Of a DNA stretch of 64,000 bases, positions 51,242-63,987 are shown piece after piece (position 1 is the stretch's first letter; each line of letters begins with the position of its first letter). A program made the position numbers and the translations under genes. The stretch covers positions 16,644,480-16,708,479 of the forward strand of contig OY759218.1 of assembly GCA_963662175.1 (NCBI GenBank). The letters run 5' to 3'. Below the pieces are notes generated by a model. That model was not told where the DNA came from. It ran no database searches and saw only the letters and a list, made by a program, of their open reading frames with translations. This stretch comes from Aradus depressus. Taxonomy: Eukaryota > Arthropoda > Insecta > Hemiptera > Aradidae.

Positions 51242-51581
51242 TTGGACCCAACACATAAACAAACAAATCACAGGAGCATACACCGACTGACACAATTATA
51301 CCCACTCATTAACAGAAACACTCCTCTCAAGCACAAATGTGCTACACTTCTTTACATCTCATTAATACGACCACTGCTCCCATACGCTTGCCCTGTCTGG
51401 CTGGGGGCCAGCAAAACAAACATTAACAAATTAAGGAAGTTTGAAAACAAGGTTCTCCGAATGGCAGTAAAGGCTCCTTGGTTCGTCAGTAACAGTCAAA
51501 TCCATCGGGAGTTGGGAGTGCTGGAAGTTGCAGACGCCCCCAACACGCGACTCAAACCTCGGCTATACTATGTCATATTAT
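51242..51581 (+). pseudogene. Jockey-like LINE reverse transcriptase fragment
   Basis: 113 codons open to 51583. PLINRNTPLKHKCATLLYIS, LIRPLLPYACPVWLGASKT, INKLRKFENKVLRMAVKAPW and FVSNSQIHRELG match the end of Jockey-clade reverse transcriptases. Truncated at both sides; a SINE inserted at 51592 cuts the right side. Confidence 0.82.
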
Positions 51582-51591
51582 AACCCCTTGT

Positions 51592-51932
51592 AGAGGGCGC
51601 GCCGGTAGCTCAGTGGTATGTGTGCTTGCCTTCTGAGCTCAAGGTCGTGGGTTCGAAACCCGGCCGAGGCCCTTAGTTTATTTTATCTGGGAGGTAAAAT
51701 AAACTAAAGCACGCCGTTCGGATGGGACATTAAGCGTTGGTCCCGAGCCTGTATGATGTCAGGTTCTTGTTAAAGACCCCTGGCCTAGGTGAATAAAAAT
51801 TTAGGGTAGGCAAAATTTAGGATTCCCATAGTAGAGTGAGGCTCATGTCCACCAGAGTGACTAAAGAGCGCCCTGGTAGTAGGCGATATGATCTTGTAGT
51901 TAAAGCCCGGGCATGAGTCATAATAACTAACT
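51592..51932 (+). repeat. SINE family 1, full length
   Basis: Complete head, body and tail, flanked by the 10-bp duplication AACCCCTTGT at 51582-51591 and 51933-51942. Confidence 0.88.
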
Positions 51933-52279
51933 AACCCCTTGTGAATAATATGCTTTATGTTTCTATTTTAAGGTGTAGAGCACTAAATGTGCTGAGCCAA
52001 TAAAAGTGTTTTTTTTTTTGTTTGTTATTTATATATCTAATACAAATGTATTAATTTTATTTATTGTTCCTTTTATCAATACTTTCCTTTTCTTATGGTG
52101 ATCTCATTGACTTATGGTGATATTTCCCAATTGTAAATATTCAAAGTAAAGAAAGGGAAAAAAGATAAGATCCAACTGATATTTATAGAAAAGTATGTTT
52201 TCATTTTCACTCTAAACCCTGTTACTCCTTTGTCTGATTTATGTGGAAATGTTTTACCTATGGAATACAGCAAAAATAT

Positions 52280-52500
52280 ATTAAATTTCATGATGATATA
52301 TTCATTCTGTTGAAAGTTATTAGAGCTTTGGGGTTAATCTCCCCATGTAATTTTATCATTCTTTTTGGCCAATTGGCTGAAAATCAGTAGGTAGCATTCA
52401 GAAACTTCTCATTCAAAATATGAAATTTTTTGTCGATACATCCATTCCATTGGCAATTATTACGATTTTAGAGTTAAGCCTCCCTCTGATTCTCTTCCTT
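52280..52500 (+). repeat. Dispersed repeat R2, degenerate copies
   Basis: TTTCATGATGATATATTCAT, AAGTTATTAGAGCTTTGGGG and AAAATCAGTAGGTAGCATTC, followed by a second block from 52435 (CATCCATTCCATTGGCAATT). Confidence 0.5.
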
Positions 52501-52821
52501 TTTGGATGGGTTGGCTGGAAACATATGCTCACACTATTAACAACTTCTAAGTGAAAAACGCTGACATGTGATATTCATGAAATGATGTTAGTGTATTTAA
52601 CAAAATGATTACTGATTACTTGAGAATATTAATAATGAATATGAATATTTTGTGACATTAAACGGACTTACAATAATTGTTCAGGTCCAAACAATAGAAG
52701 TAAAAGATTCATCTGAACATACATTAGAACTAGATTAAGAATAAATCTTTCAAATCTTAGATCTAGTACTTGTTTTTATCAGCTTATGATTAGAGCATAA
52801 TGAATCTGGAGAGCGGGAGAG

Positions 52822-53066
52822 ATAGTTATTATGACTCATGCCCGAGGTCATATCGCTTCCTACCAGAGCGCTCTTCCGTCGCTCTGGTGGACATGAGCCT
52901 CACTCTACTACGGGAGTATTAAATTTTGCCTACGAGTACCTGACATCGTACAGGCTCGGGACCATCGCTTAACGTTCCATGCGAAGGACGGCGTGCTCAA
53001 GGTTATTTTACCCCCCTCTTGAGCCCAGTTAGCAAGCACGCATACCACTGAGCTATCGGCGCCCTC
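52822..53066 (-). repeat. SINE family 1, internally shortened, with target duplication
   Basis: Minus-strand head GAGGGCGCCGATAGCTCAGT near 53066, shortened body, tail to 52822. Flanked by AGCGGGAGAG at 52812-52821 and 53067-53076. The B-box-like part is partly deleted. Confidence 0.85.
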
Positions 53067-53664
53067 AGCGGGAGAGTTGCAGAGAAGGTAGCCTGGAGGG
53101 GAACCACTTGAGTTGTTCTCTTTTCTATTATTCTTTAAATGCATGTGAAAATAAGGTGTATTCTTGAAATAGCGTCACGGGTTGGGACCTCTGCACTATC
53201 GTGATAATAACATATATTGTGATAATAACAGATCTTGATGGCTATGATAATCATGGTAGTTGACTGGCCTTACAGCGGGTCACAGGTCACACCTCGGCAC
53301 CTGTTCCTTTTTATTATATCCTGTTAGCTTTATAGTAACTATCACATTATAGTGGCTTTCAAGTGCACCTCACGCTACTATTAGACAAAACAATCACCAT
53401 CTATTCACCTCCCCAGATTGAAAAGTATTTATTAGATCAACACTAGTTGATCCAGGACTTGGTAGGAGGAAACTTTACTATAATCCAATCCTGTTTCCCC
53501 TGGTAGTATAAAATTTTCTGAAAACAAGAATACTTTTCACATATCTTCACGCCTAAGAAAGAGAAAATAGGATAGTTATGACATAGATTGAACTGTTACC
53601 AATTAAGGATCTGTCCCTCGTGACAATATTAGTGAATAACCCTTTTCTTTGTGGCCGTGTAGGC

Positions 53665-53850
53665 TAGGGCGTAGGGTTTTGGTCACATGGTCTCACCATG
53701 GTTGCGGGTTCGAATCCCGTCCGGGAGAGTTTCATTTTGTAGATAGTACTCCCTCCCGGGGCCATGGATGTGTTGTAAATAACCAATAACATAGTTATAG
53801 AGATATGGCCTAGTATTCATCGTACATAAGGCCAATAAAAAAATTTTTTT
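53665..53850 (+). repeat. SINE family 2 (tRNA-like head)
   Basis: Head GGTTGCGGGTTCGAATCCCG (B-box GGTTCGAATCC) preceded by an A-box-like TAGGGCGTAGGGTTTTGG region. Body GGAGAGTTTCATTTTG and CTCCCTCCCGGGGCCATGG, with a 3' end near AAGGCCAATAAAAAA. Shares no body sequence with family 1. The head could be mistaken for a tRNA gene, but it does not fold into a complete cloverleaf by eye. Confidence 0.7.
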
Positions 53851-55009
53851 CTTAGCGTATAAATATTAAAACAATAACGAATATCGTGACATTAGTAAGA
53901 GATAGGGAATTTTTCTTAATACAATTTTTTAATTTTACAAATAAATAATACTCGGGTATTCATCAAACCCATGTGACAGCATTAATGAATAAGAATTACC
54001 TCAACTTAATAAAGGTCTAAAAATACTAAAAAAGTCCCAGAAATTATTAGCAAATAGAAGTTAATTAAACCTTGAAAATATTCTATAATTGATAACGGCC
54101 TTATATTTGGGTATATTTAACAAATTGAAGTGACAGTTTTGATGAATGAATATACTCGACTTCAGAAATATGATTAATTAATAGATACCCAATAGTTTGG
54201 TATTTATCCATGGATAAATACTCATTCATAAATATCCTACCCACGGGTATTTACCCGGCTCACATCTATAGAAACTCCAATTTAACTTTCATATAATCTC
54301 TGGAAGAATTATAAATATAAAATACTCATTATAATTAAACATTCTATAAATTTTATTTCATAGTATTATTATTGTTAGATTAATTTATTATATATTATTT
54401 TTTTATTTATATTTTTGAAATCTTATTATTATCATTATTATTAATCTGATGTGTAATAAAGATTGGTGTATGTAATATATAATATATGAGGTATTCGATT
54501 ACCATCTTATGGTTCAGTAGAAGTAAATATTATTATTATTATTCATAATAATCCTGCGAAGCTGAGATACAAGAGACTCTCTTTGTGACCTGAATTGTCT
54601 AGAACTATTGTTGAAACGAAGCCATCTCTGGAAGAAATACCGGAAAAAATGAACGTACAAGCACCCCAGAAAAGCATGCTTCGACTTATCCGGCGGTACC
54701 TTGGTAATGACAAAGCCGGTTAAAAGGGTGTCTACTGTAGGTAAAAAATTAGGATCTCTCTAACGATGTTATTTAGTTATACATTGTACATTTTTAAGAA
54801 TGAGAAAAAGAGTTGAAATGCATAGGTTGAAGTCTGACTGTCTGCTAGCTGGAAAGGTTTTAGAAGTTTTAGAGTTCCGGAAGAACATAGCACAGTAAAA
54901 TGTGCTTTTTGGCATTTAGGGCCTTTTTACAATTGTAATGTATACAATTAGTTGTCGAATAAAAAAACTAGTAATGGTGACCTTGGGTAATGAACCGGTA
55001 ACATTAGTC
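53851..55009. other. AT-rich stretch, nothing recognised
   Basis: Simple AT-rich DNA with ATT-rich runs (54360-54545). No supported exon or repeat match elsewhere in the window. Confidence 0.55.
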
Positions 55010-55560
55010 GGGAGGTTCCGGAAGACTGAACATATCAGGCGAACAAAGAGATGAGTATGGGAATGGAGTATGGAGTATTTATGGGGCTTATAGTGATCTG
55101 GGAATCAATGCTAGATGGCCACCAGCATGCTTTGGTGAGACGGAGACGGCGGAGCATGTTCTCCTGTTCTCCTCAAATGCCCCAGATTTGAGGAGGGAAG
55201 GAAAAATCTCGAATGCAGCATGGGCGCCCTACTGACTGCTACCAGTTACGTGGACTCTATGCTGCGCTCTCAGGAGTCGTGGGATGAGAGCTGCGAAGCA
55301 GTCATCATGGGTGAGTTGGCCCTCCAAGAGAGGGCTGACAAAGAACAACGGTAGCGGCGGCTATAAGCAGAAGAAGGGGCGTTACCAGCCACCCATCCTC
55401 CCTTCCACGAAGTAATGACAGGCCGTCTGTTCCGCGGAAGGGAATCAGGATCGTCGAAGGAGGGGGTTTTAGTGGGTATAGGGCCACGGCTCGAGCCCCA
55501 CACTATCCAGGGCTATCTTCCCTGGATGTGCGTAATTAGCATTTCCCCCTCCTGCCAAAA
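55010..55560 (+). pseudogene. R1-like LINE C-terminal relic
   Basis: Frames around 55125-55190 read PACFGETETAEHVLLF, the Cys/His post-RT region. Around 55230-55350 another frame reads YVDSMLRSQESWDESCEAV and IMGELALQERADKEQR, and near 55440-55560 the GC-rich 3' end follows. At least two frame changes. The open frames on the opposite strand here are shadows. Confidence 0.6.
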
Positions 55561-55948
55561 AGAAAAAAAAATGGCCACCAGTCTTCAGTCCGATTTTCAT
55601 TAAAATTAGTATAAATAAATAGAAACAACCTCCTAATCTGATTCATTACCATTTTTTTGGTTAATTCAAAATTTGTTATTTGGCTTGTTATTAGGGATCT
55701 CGGAGTTACTTGTTGACTCAGGGCCCCAAATCTTTAAATCCGACTCTGGTTAGCAGCAACTTCATAATCCGATTAAGTTTTTGTTTTGTGGATTCAAAAT
55801 TTTAGAGTGGTGGTTTCATACGTTTTTTGTGCTTCTGAAACCGATATTTGTACAATTTTTTTCCATAATTCCATTGGTGGAGAGGGGGGAGGGAGTCACT
55901 TATTGGAAGGGCCTATTCTTGATACTATGTATATCCATGTTCTACCTC

Positions 55949-56902
55949 GTCTAGCTGCGACCCCCTTGTTATCGATTTCCATGGAAACTGTTATTTATAT
56001 ATGGAATTTATTCTTTTATGTCTCAGAGTGGATGGTATATACATATTAGGGTGTCCGTTATTTTGTAAAAGTTAAAATTTCTTTGCTCTCACCCCAGAAA
56101 CTGGTTCAGAATATCGAAAAAATATGGCCTGAATTTTTTCAGATTTTTTCCATTGTAATAAACCGTGTCGGTAAGGCGCTCGATTTTAACACGGGGTTTT
56201 CGAACTTTTAACGATTTTTGAATATATTTTCAAGTCTTTTAGACCTAAAAATCACATATACCGTCAAAACCCCCATTAAACCCCCTTTTTTCAATGCGAA
56301 AAAAAAAAAAATAATAATCAACAACAAAATACTAATGACAGTTTTTGACCGCTGCTACTGTCAAAAAGTAAATGTTGACTAAAAATTTGCAATCAGCGAC
56401 CTGAAAAACATATAAAATCGTACCAAACAATGGTATTTTTACTGAAAATTGATAAATTGACATTTTTGGTACCTAATAAATGATAGTTTTTTTGACAGTT
56501 GCAACAGTCACAATTTAAATTCTGACAGTGAATTCGAATTCAGCGACCCCAAAAACGTAAATATGTGATTTTTCAGATTTTTAGGTGTAAACGACTTGAA
56601 AATATATTCAAAAATCTTTAAAAGTTCGAAAACCCCGTTAAAATCCCGTGTTAAAATCGAGCGCCTTACCGGCACGGTTTATTACAATGAAAAAAATCTG
56701 AAAAAATTCAGGCAATATTTTTTCGATATTCATGAACCAGTTTCTGGGGTGAGAGCAAAGAAATTTTAACTTTTACAAAATAACGGACACCCTAATACAT
56801 ATATATATATATATATCCCTCCCACCCACTCTGAGACATAACAAAATAAATTCCATATATAAATAACAGTTTCCATGGAAATCAATAACAAGGGGGTCGC
56901 AT
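55949..56902. repeat. Large palindrome, arms about 340 bp
   Basis: CGACCCCCTTGTTATCGATT at 55956 pairs with the segment ending at about 56901. Pairing continues through TTCCATGGAAACTG, a TA-rich patch, TTAGGGTGTCCGTTATTTTG (56048 / 56794) and inward to about 56275 and 56560. The inner part alone (56048-56794) has the look of a TIR element. No coding. Confidence 0.82.
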
Positions 56903-57532
56903 GTACGAGTATATATAGTTTCATCTGTTTTTGAAAACGTCAATTGTATTATATTTTTGATGACTTAATATGTAATTGGGATGTGTTCTAAGTTCCCAGA
57001 TTGCGAGCTTTAGACGATTTTTACTTGATTCCTTGACATATAGTACGCTCTAGCGCAGCTGTCTCACCTTGGCGCATTATGGTCTTTATTTCCATGGAAA
57101 CTCACTTATTAGGCCCAAAATCCCTGATGCTCGTCATTGTGGGATTTCGACTTATTTGGAAGGTTTATACCATTATCAAATAGTATGGGCCTAGTTTCAA
57201 ATGCCACCTCCCTAGCTTCCGTTGTCCCAGTTTTCAGGTAAGAAAGGGTTTGTAAGAAAATTTGGTGAGTTTTTACTTGGTTTCTCAAATAATAACTTTG
57301 AAAAATGGCAAGAGAATGAGATGAGAATTGCTCCTGAGATCACTGTGAGGTTGAGTCAAACTAAACCTACAGTACCCAACGGATCTCTCCGGATAGCCGT
57401 GAAGGAAACTATAAACCGTACCTACATGTACATCGTACTATATGTAGTAAAGAAGTACCGGAATAGTCAAGTCTCCTCTCTAAACACCAGCTTCTCCTTG
57501 GCCCATTTTGCTGAATTTCAATAGATGCCTTA

Positions 57533-57806
57533 CGTTCGAATCCCGGCCGAGGCACTTGGGTTTTTTATCTGGGAAGTGAAAGTAACTTGAGCACGCCGTC
57601 CATCGGACGGGATTGAGCGAATGTCCCGAGCCTGTCCAATGTCATGTACTCGTAAGATCCATACCCTAGGTAACTAAGCCTGGGTGGACAAAATTTAGGA
57701 CTCCCACTGTTGAATCGGGCTCATAAGAGAACGACGAAGGAGCACTCTAGTAGTATCGATAAGACATCATAGTTAAAGCCCGGGCATGACTCAAAATAAC
57801 TAACTT
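57533..57806 (+). repeat. SINE family 1, 5'-truncated and diverged
   Basis: Begins inside the head at GTTCGAATCCCGGCCGAGGC and runs to GCCCGGGCATGACTCAAAAT with many substitutions relative to the other copies, so probably an older insertion. Confidence 0.8.
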
Positions 57807-59400
57807 AAGGGTCTTCTCAATCCACCTACAAAATTTCGATAGAATATATTCGTTCCCTCGCGAGTTATAAAGGTTTTGGAGTTAGATATTCTACTGGATG
57901 GGGGAAAACAAAATTACTTACATATTTTTTGATTACTAGCATGATTGTGGATGTGGGCTGACTTAAAATTTTGAGGTCCAAAAAAACGGGCTGCTTTCTA
58001 TAACTTTCACCATGCTCCATTGGGGATAAAAATGGCACATTTCATTCTAATGTCCGAAATTATTGAAATTTTGAGTATATCTCTAAAATCATATAAATTA
58101 TACTTGGGGATTAAAAAATGAAACTAATGGAACCCTTTAATGTGTCTTCCTATGCAATCTCTTGCCTCTAATATTTTTCATTAGGAAAAAAAAAGTGTTT
58201 TTCTTCATTCATTTATTTTTACTGTATCTTTGTTAAAAAATAAATTTTAAACAGTTAAATTAATGTTAACAGAAAGATTTTGTAACACTAAATATAATGA
58301 AAACACGGCGTCAAGAAAGGTCTAACAATTTCTTAAGATACTGCGAGTTTTAATTTCTTACAAATTAAGAATCAGCAACTTATGAAAAAATAATTGAAGC
58401 CACTGTACGTTAAACGAACTTTATTGAATATATTATTTCATTTAACTTCATGTACTGAGGCTTTTCGTCTTTAACCGATTTTATCCAAAGAAAAACAGTG
58501 TTTCTCCTTTCATCCACTAAGGGTCGGGCGTCAGGTTGAAAAATGCTGCTAACATGTTTCTCGTTTTAATGAAATTCGGACCAAAAAAAAAAAATAAATA
58601 ATAACTATATTGAAACCAATTATTTGATATAATTATTAAATATGACCACTGATAACAATCTCCGAGAAATTTAGTTAATTTAGATAGAACGTTGTGGCTT
58701 GCAATCAAACTAGATTCAGTTTATTGGGAACAAAAATAGTTTAGATATCCGGGTAATGTTTTGCTGGAGAATGTGAAATAAATGTTCTAAGGATATTTAT
58801 ATACAATAAAAATTTGGATAAGATAAATAAAATGAATATTTTCACGATTTTGGAGGCAGTGAAGTGCCTGTGACCTGTACTTTATACAGACACTGAACAC
58901 TCCCTCCTTAGACAGATTCAATAGGTTGACATTTTTTCCTGTGTTTGTTTCTCCTAAAAAATAACGAAATGAATAATATACTTTTCTGACCACAGTCGAT
59001 TCATAAAAAATGTTGATGAAAATTCATTAAAGAAATAAATCTATTTAAAAATGTTTTAAACAATAAATGAACAAAAGTACAAATAAAAGATCAAAGGATT
59101 ATGCGGACAATAATAAAAGAATAAATAAAAATTACTATTGAAGAATAGGAAGTATTAATGCCTGAATGCATTTAGGAAATATAATAAAATAAAAATGCGC
59201 AGAAATAATAGATGTAAAAAATAATGTCGAGAATATAATGGTATATTTTAAACAAAAAGACGAGAACTTTTGTAAAAACACAATATCGGAATGTAAAAAA
59301 GAGATATCATGAGCCTTTTTTTCTTTATCTTCCGGTATATCATCCAAGAAATCTTTCTCAGGTAAATAGGCTGATGGTACATTATACCTTTCATTAAAGA
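57807..59400. other. No gene recognised
   Basis: 57835-57900 is a weak R2 copy (GAATATATTCGTTCCCTCGC, TTTTGGAGTTAGAT). The rest is AT-rich and non-repetitive within this window. Confidence 0.5.
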
Positions 59401-59990
59401 TGAGAATATGGGTTGCTACAGCCGGGAGAAATGGAATGGGAACCAGAAAATAGAAGGAGGCTGTGGTCCAGGAAATCTTGGAAGATTATTAAAGAAATCA
59501 TGTCAGGGTACGAGGTGGTAGATGAAGAAGCCAGAAAGGAGAATAGCCAAGGCTGTGACGGAATGGGAGTCAGTAGTTGGAGAATGACATGCAAAGAAAG
59601 GAGAATAGCCAAGGATGTGACGGAATGGGAGTCAGTAGTTGGAGAATGACATGCAAAGAAAGGAGAATAGCCAAGGATGTGACGGAATGGGAGTCAGTTG
59701 GAGAATGGCATGCAGGGCCAAGAAAATCTAAAACGTTCTCGAAGAAAGGAGAATATTCAAGGGTGTGATGAAATGGGAACCAAAAGGTAGGACGCAGGCC
59801 CAGGATATCTTGGAAGAACGTCGGACATCTCAGGGCAAAAAAGCCAACAAAGAGACTATTCAAGGCTGTGATAGACAGAGAGTCAGAAGATAGAAGAATG
59901 GCAGGCAGGCCCAGGAAGTCTTGGAAGAAGATTTCCGGAGAATGAGACGATGGAGATGGGGTCGTTCAAGAGAGAACTCCGGAATAAGAA
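59401..59990 (+). repeat. Minisatellite, 62-bp unit, with decayed flanking units
   Basis: GGAGAATAGCCAAGG begins at 59538, 59600 and 59662, giving an exact 62-bp period. Units share GTGACGGAATGGGAGTCAG and GGAGAATGACATGCAAAG. Both sides continue with rearranged pieces of the unit to about 59401 and 59990. Some frames look like the basic, Arg/Lys/Trp-rich end of a retrotransposon protein, so the unit may have come from one (inference). Confidence 0.85.
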
Positions 59991-60659
59991 AATCAGTTAG
60001 TAAATTTTATAAGCATACCCTGAAAGTGAGAAAATGAAATAAAAAATAAAAAAATCTTGGAATTTGGTTGAGAAGTGGACAAGACTGTTAGATGACATTG
60101 TTTATGAGATTAGTTGAGGATATGAACAAGTTTGTTTTATGAGCATAAGGGCATTGACATTATTAGAACTACTATTAAAACAAATAAAGAAGATTGATAA
60201 CTTTTATTAATTAAGTTAACTAACTATAGAGGGCAAGACTAATGACATTTATCAAGAGATTGTTTAATGAAATGACTAACAGATATGCAATTTGCGATGA
60301 CTAACATTGAAGCCGATAGGGACTATGAGCTTTGTTGAATGCTGGTAGCCAACTTACCGTTGGTTAGCATCTTGAGGACGGTGAGTACTGTGATTGCCTG
60401 AACCATGGTCGTTGGTAGCATGATGTCAGCCGATGGGCATGTTCCTCAGATCTGACATAGAGTACTCTTCGACTCCCTGTTTTGCCCTTGTATCCTTCCG
60501 GAGTTACCATTGTCTCTCCCTCCACTTCCTCCCCCTGTCAATGTCCCCGCCCCCCCTCCCCCCTACCTCCCTTCCATCGCTACTGCCCTCAATATTTTAA
60601 CTTTTTTTTCTATTTCTTACTCAATGACACCCTTATGGAAATAATATAATATAATAAAG

Positions 60660-60902
<243 letters not shown>

Positions 60903-61639
60903 CTCTGATGGTAACCTTCATCACTTACAATTAGCAATAATAAAACGCATTATTCTCATATGAATTAAGAGCAGTTCTAGCAAGAATTATTTAATGCAAA
61001 CAACATAAACACATGGAGGAAATGAGTAATAACATAATAATAAAATTGAATTAGAAATAATAGGGTCGGTCATTCTAAGTCAAATTAACCAATCTGGATC
61101 TGAACTTGTCAGGTTTCTAGATGTTCAGTACATAAATTGTGTCTAAGGAAGATACAAATATTACAGACTTCATTTTTCAATTTTTGCTTATCAATCTTTT
61201 CAGATACGCGCTTGTAAATAGTCAGTAAAATAGTGTTTCAAATGGCTAGAACTCATAATTTATTGCAGCTATTTTACAAGTCTTGAAAAGGATTTTCAGT
61301 TAATGTATTATACAACAAAATTTCTTGAATAATTGTTTTTTAAAATATTTTTAAAAAAATTTTTAAATCATTTTAAAATGTTATTTTTAATTATTTTTAC
61401 AGCCATTTCTCTCTCAAAACCGGCAACGTTCCTAAATGGGATAATTTCTGGGACATTTTGGAGGCCCTGTAATAAACATGGGCTCAGACAAAGTGACACC
61501 AGTTTTCAACTTTGATAAGAAATTTAAAGTACCGATACGACAGAAATAACTACTGTCTGGAACTTGAGACCCATGATCAGGGTAAGATGGGTGTTGTTGA
61601 GCCTCCTTCAGGGGCCGGTACAACCGAAAAAACGAAAGG

Positions 61640-62525
61640 ACTGATCAACAAGCCAGGTCAGGAGCTGACAGAGGACCTATAGGACCCTTCTACGGGGTCT
61701 CTAAGAGCACCGCAAGGGCGGCAATAAAACGTTGGCTGACCAGGAATCACAACCAGTTCTGGAGAGACATTCAAAACTCCATGTCGCGTAACCCTCAGAG
61801 CTCCTGAATATGCACAGAATGGATCTTAGAACAATGACAGGGCTGATCACAGGACACTGTCATATGAAGAAATATGGGCACCGCTAGAAGCCCTCTGTGC
61901 AGGAAATGTGGCGAAGAAAATGAAACTTCGGTTCATATTCTAAAGGTATGTCCACACTAGGCAACAAATTGGTGGCAACATGTTGCCAACACTTTGACAT
62001 GGCAACATGAAGTTGCTTCAATTATATCTGGATACATGTTGTCTGTGATGTTGTGCGTCCACACCACAACCAGTCAAATGTTGAAAATGGACGTGAAAGC
62101 TGCTGGTGTTCAACGCAAAATGTTGTCAACACTGTCCACACTGAGCGATGTTACCCATATAAGAGCGATGTTACCCGTATAAAACGGGATACACGGATAC
62201 AAGCAACAAGCAACAAATTTCTTTGACGTATGCCGCCAAATGTTGACGAGTATCCATCAACATGTTGCTTGTTTACAGCAACATGTTGTCAACATTGTGT
62301 TGACAACATGTTGCCAACAATTTGTTACCTGGTGTGTACTAAGCTTTAGCCAGTGTAAGACACTGGAAAGTAAGAGAGCTCACTGCTTCTGGTCTGCCAT
62401 AAAAGAAGCGAGGCAGGTTTTGGAGGAAACCTGCAGCAGAATCCTAGACTTTATTAAAGATACAGGGCTGTGGTACGGATCAAACCACACAGGGCACACA
62501 ATAGGCCTACTCTGGCCGCGGTGAC
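61640..62525 (+). pseudogene. LINE 3' region relic, split by a MITE
   Basis: Before the insertion: RTMTGLITGHCHMKKYG and PLCRKCGEENETSVHIL, a post-RT/RNase H-type Cys/His region. After it: the same protein type continues (CKTLESKRAHCFWSAIKEA, ILDFIKDTGLW). Several small indels and stops. The host LINE is therefore older than the inserted element. Confidence 0.7.
61940..62349. mobile_element. MITE inserted in a LINE relic
   Basis: Left CTAAAGGTATGTCCACACTA (61940) and right end AGTACACACCAGGTAACAAA (read on the minus strand) form imperfect inverted repeats of about 32 bp. The interior repeats the palindrome CAACATGTTG several times near both ends. No coding. Confidence 0.75.
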
Positions 62526-62934
62526 ACCATCAGTCCTAAAAAAAATGGGATAAAAATTGGTTGATATGGAAAATATTGTTTGATTTGCCCAACAACCTTG
62601 ATAACTTAGGATGATTAGGTCGACACTAAATTATATGTTGATCCAAAACTCCGTAATGAAGACACCTATTGATCATCAGCCAAATTAGTCAAAGAGAAGC
62701 GGAGGTTAGAAGGGAGGGGGGGGCTTAGATCAACAACCCAAATGAATGCCGAAGTATAGAGGATTGTCATGGAATTTCATATGTAGTTTTCTTATAGGCC
62801 AAATTGAAAAATACGCCATGTGACATCTCAAAATTTTGAACGGGAGGGGGGGGGTTGGGGGGGTAGGCCTAAATATAAAGATAGTGATTGGTCATTAACG
62901 GATTGTCAGGAAATTTCAAAATATAAAAAAATTC
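62526..62934. other. No gene recognised
   Basis: Short G-rich runs (62715, 62845) in degenerate sequence that resembles the R2 repeat style. Nothing supported. Confidence 0.45.
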
Positions 62935-63270
62935 AGTAAAACTGAAAAGCACGGCCAAGTACGACGGTTTGAACACGTAATAAAAAACAGAAACTTTTTT
63001 CTTATTATTATCAATTTCCTGAATGTATTTTATCGTTGCTGGCTTTTTTTCGTTATCGTTATAATATTGGGTTATTTTTTATTATATATATATATATTTT
63101 TATCATTATCTTTGCATATATAGATCACATGATGTTTATTATACATTTAAAAAAATTAATTTATTAACATTGATGGCGTCATCCGGACGCCGGGACAGTG
63201 AAAAAGGAAAAAGAAAAAAAAAGTTATTTTTTGCCAATTTTGACCCTTCGAAACTTGGTCAAAAATTATC
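62935..63270 (-). repeat. Dispersed repeat R3, copy 2
   Basis: Inverted counterpart of 46925..47335, with the same block order on the minus strand, including GATGACGCCATC in place of GATGACGTCATC. Confidence 0.8.
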
Positions 63271-63689
63271 GTTTCACGAAACATTTTTTATAAATGTTTG
63301 ATTTTCAACTATGTATTTATTATAATTTATCTATAGGATATCAGTGAAGTAATAAAATATTGTATTAGCGTTCCCTTCATTATAATTACAATGTACATAT
63401 TTATGTTTGTACGATAAAAATACATAAAAGATTCGTGAGTTACGGAATTATTATGTGCTCGTAAATACAGGTGGCTCATATAATGGATAATCTAATAATT
63501 GAATGTTATTTTTAGTTTAACAAATTTGATATTATTTTGCGAGCGCCGGATAAGGGAGAGTCTACTGTATATGTACATATAAATTCCACGAATATTATTG
63601 TATTATACATCAAATCAATGAACTATTCAAGACCTGCAAAATAAGTTCACACTGACCCTCAATGCTGAAATAAATTTTGAATGGACTCT

Positions 63690-63790
63690 CCACGGGCGCG
63701 GGTTCAAATCCCGTCCGGGAAAGAATTTTATTTCCTAGATAAAACTTCTCTGCCGGGTCCATGGTCCACGTTTGTAAATAACGCCGCCCC
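63690..63790 (+). repeat. SINE family 2, 5'-truncated copy
   Basis: GCGCGGGTTCAAATCCCGTC, then GGGAAAGAATTTTATTTCC, CTGCCGGGTCCATGGTCC and GTTTGTAAATAA, matching 53665..53850 with about one change in ten. Confidence 0.65.
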
Positions 63791-63968
63791 TGAAAAAAAA
63801 AATATTCAAGCTCATAACTGTGTATCAGAATAAATTTTACCATATCAGACCTGAAATTTCGCGGCCTATAAACGTATAATTTAACAATTTATTTCCATCG
63901 ATTCCCAAGTAAATTTGGTTTTCCCACTCCTCTTCTTTTAATTTTAAAAAAAATCATACATTTTTCTG

Positions 63969-63987
63969 CCCCCCCCCCCCCCCCCCC
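63969..63987. repeat. Poly-C run (19 bp)
   Basis: Uninterrupted C run near the right edge. Confidence 0.9.

Noticed and set aside
51242..51583. Possible complete small gene
   Set aside because: Matches only the end of a Jockey-type reverse transcriptase and is cut by a SINE; a fragment, not a gene.
59413..59863. Several overlapping frames of 60-97 codons on both strands
   Set aside because: Produced by the 62-bp tandem repeat and its decayed flanks.
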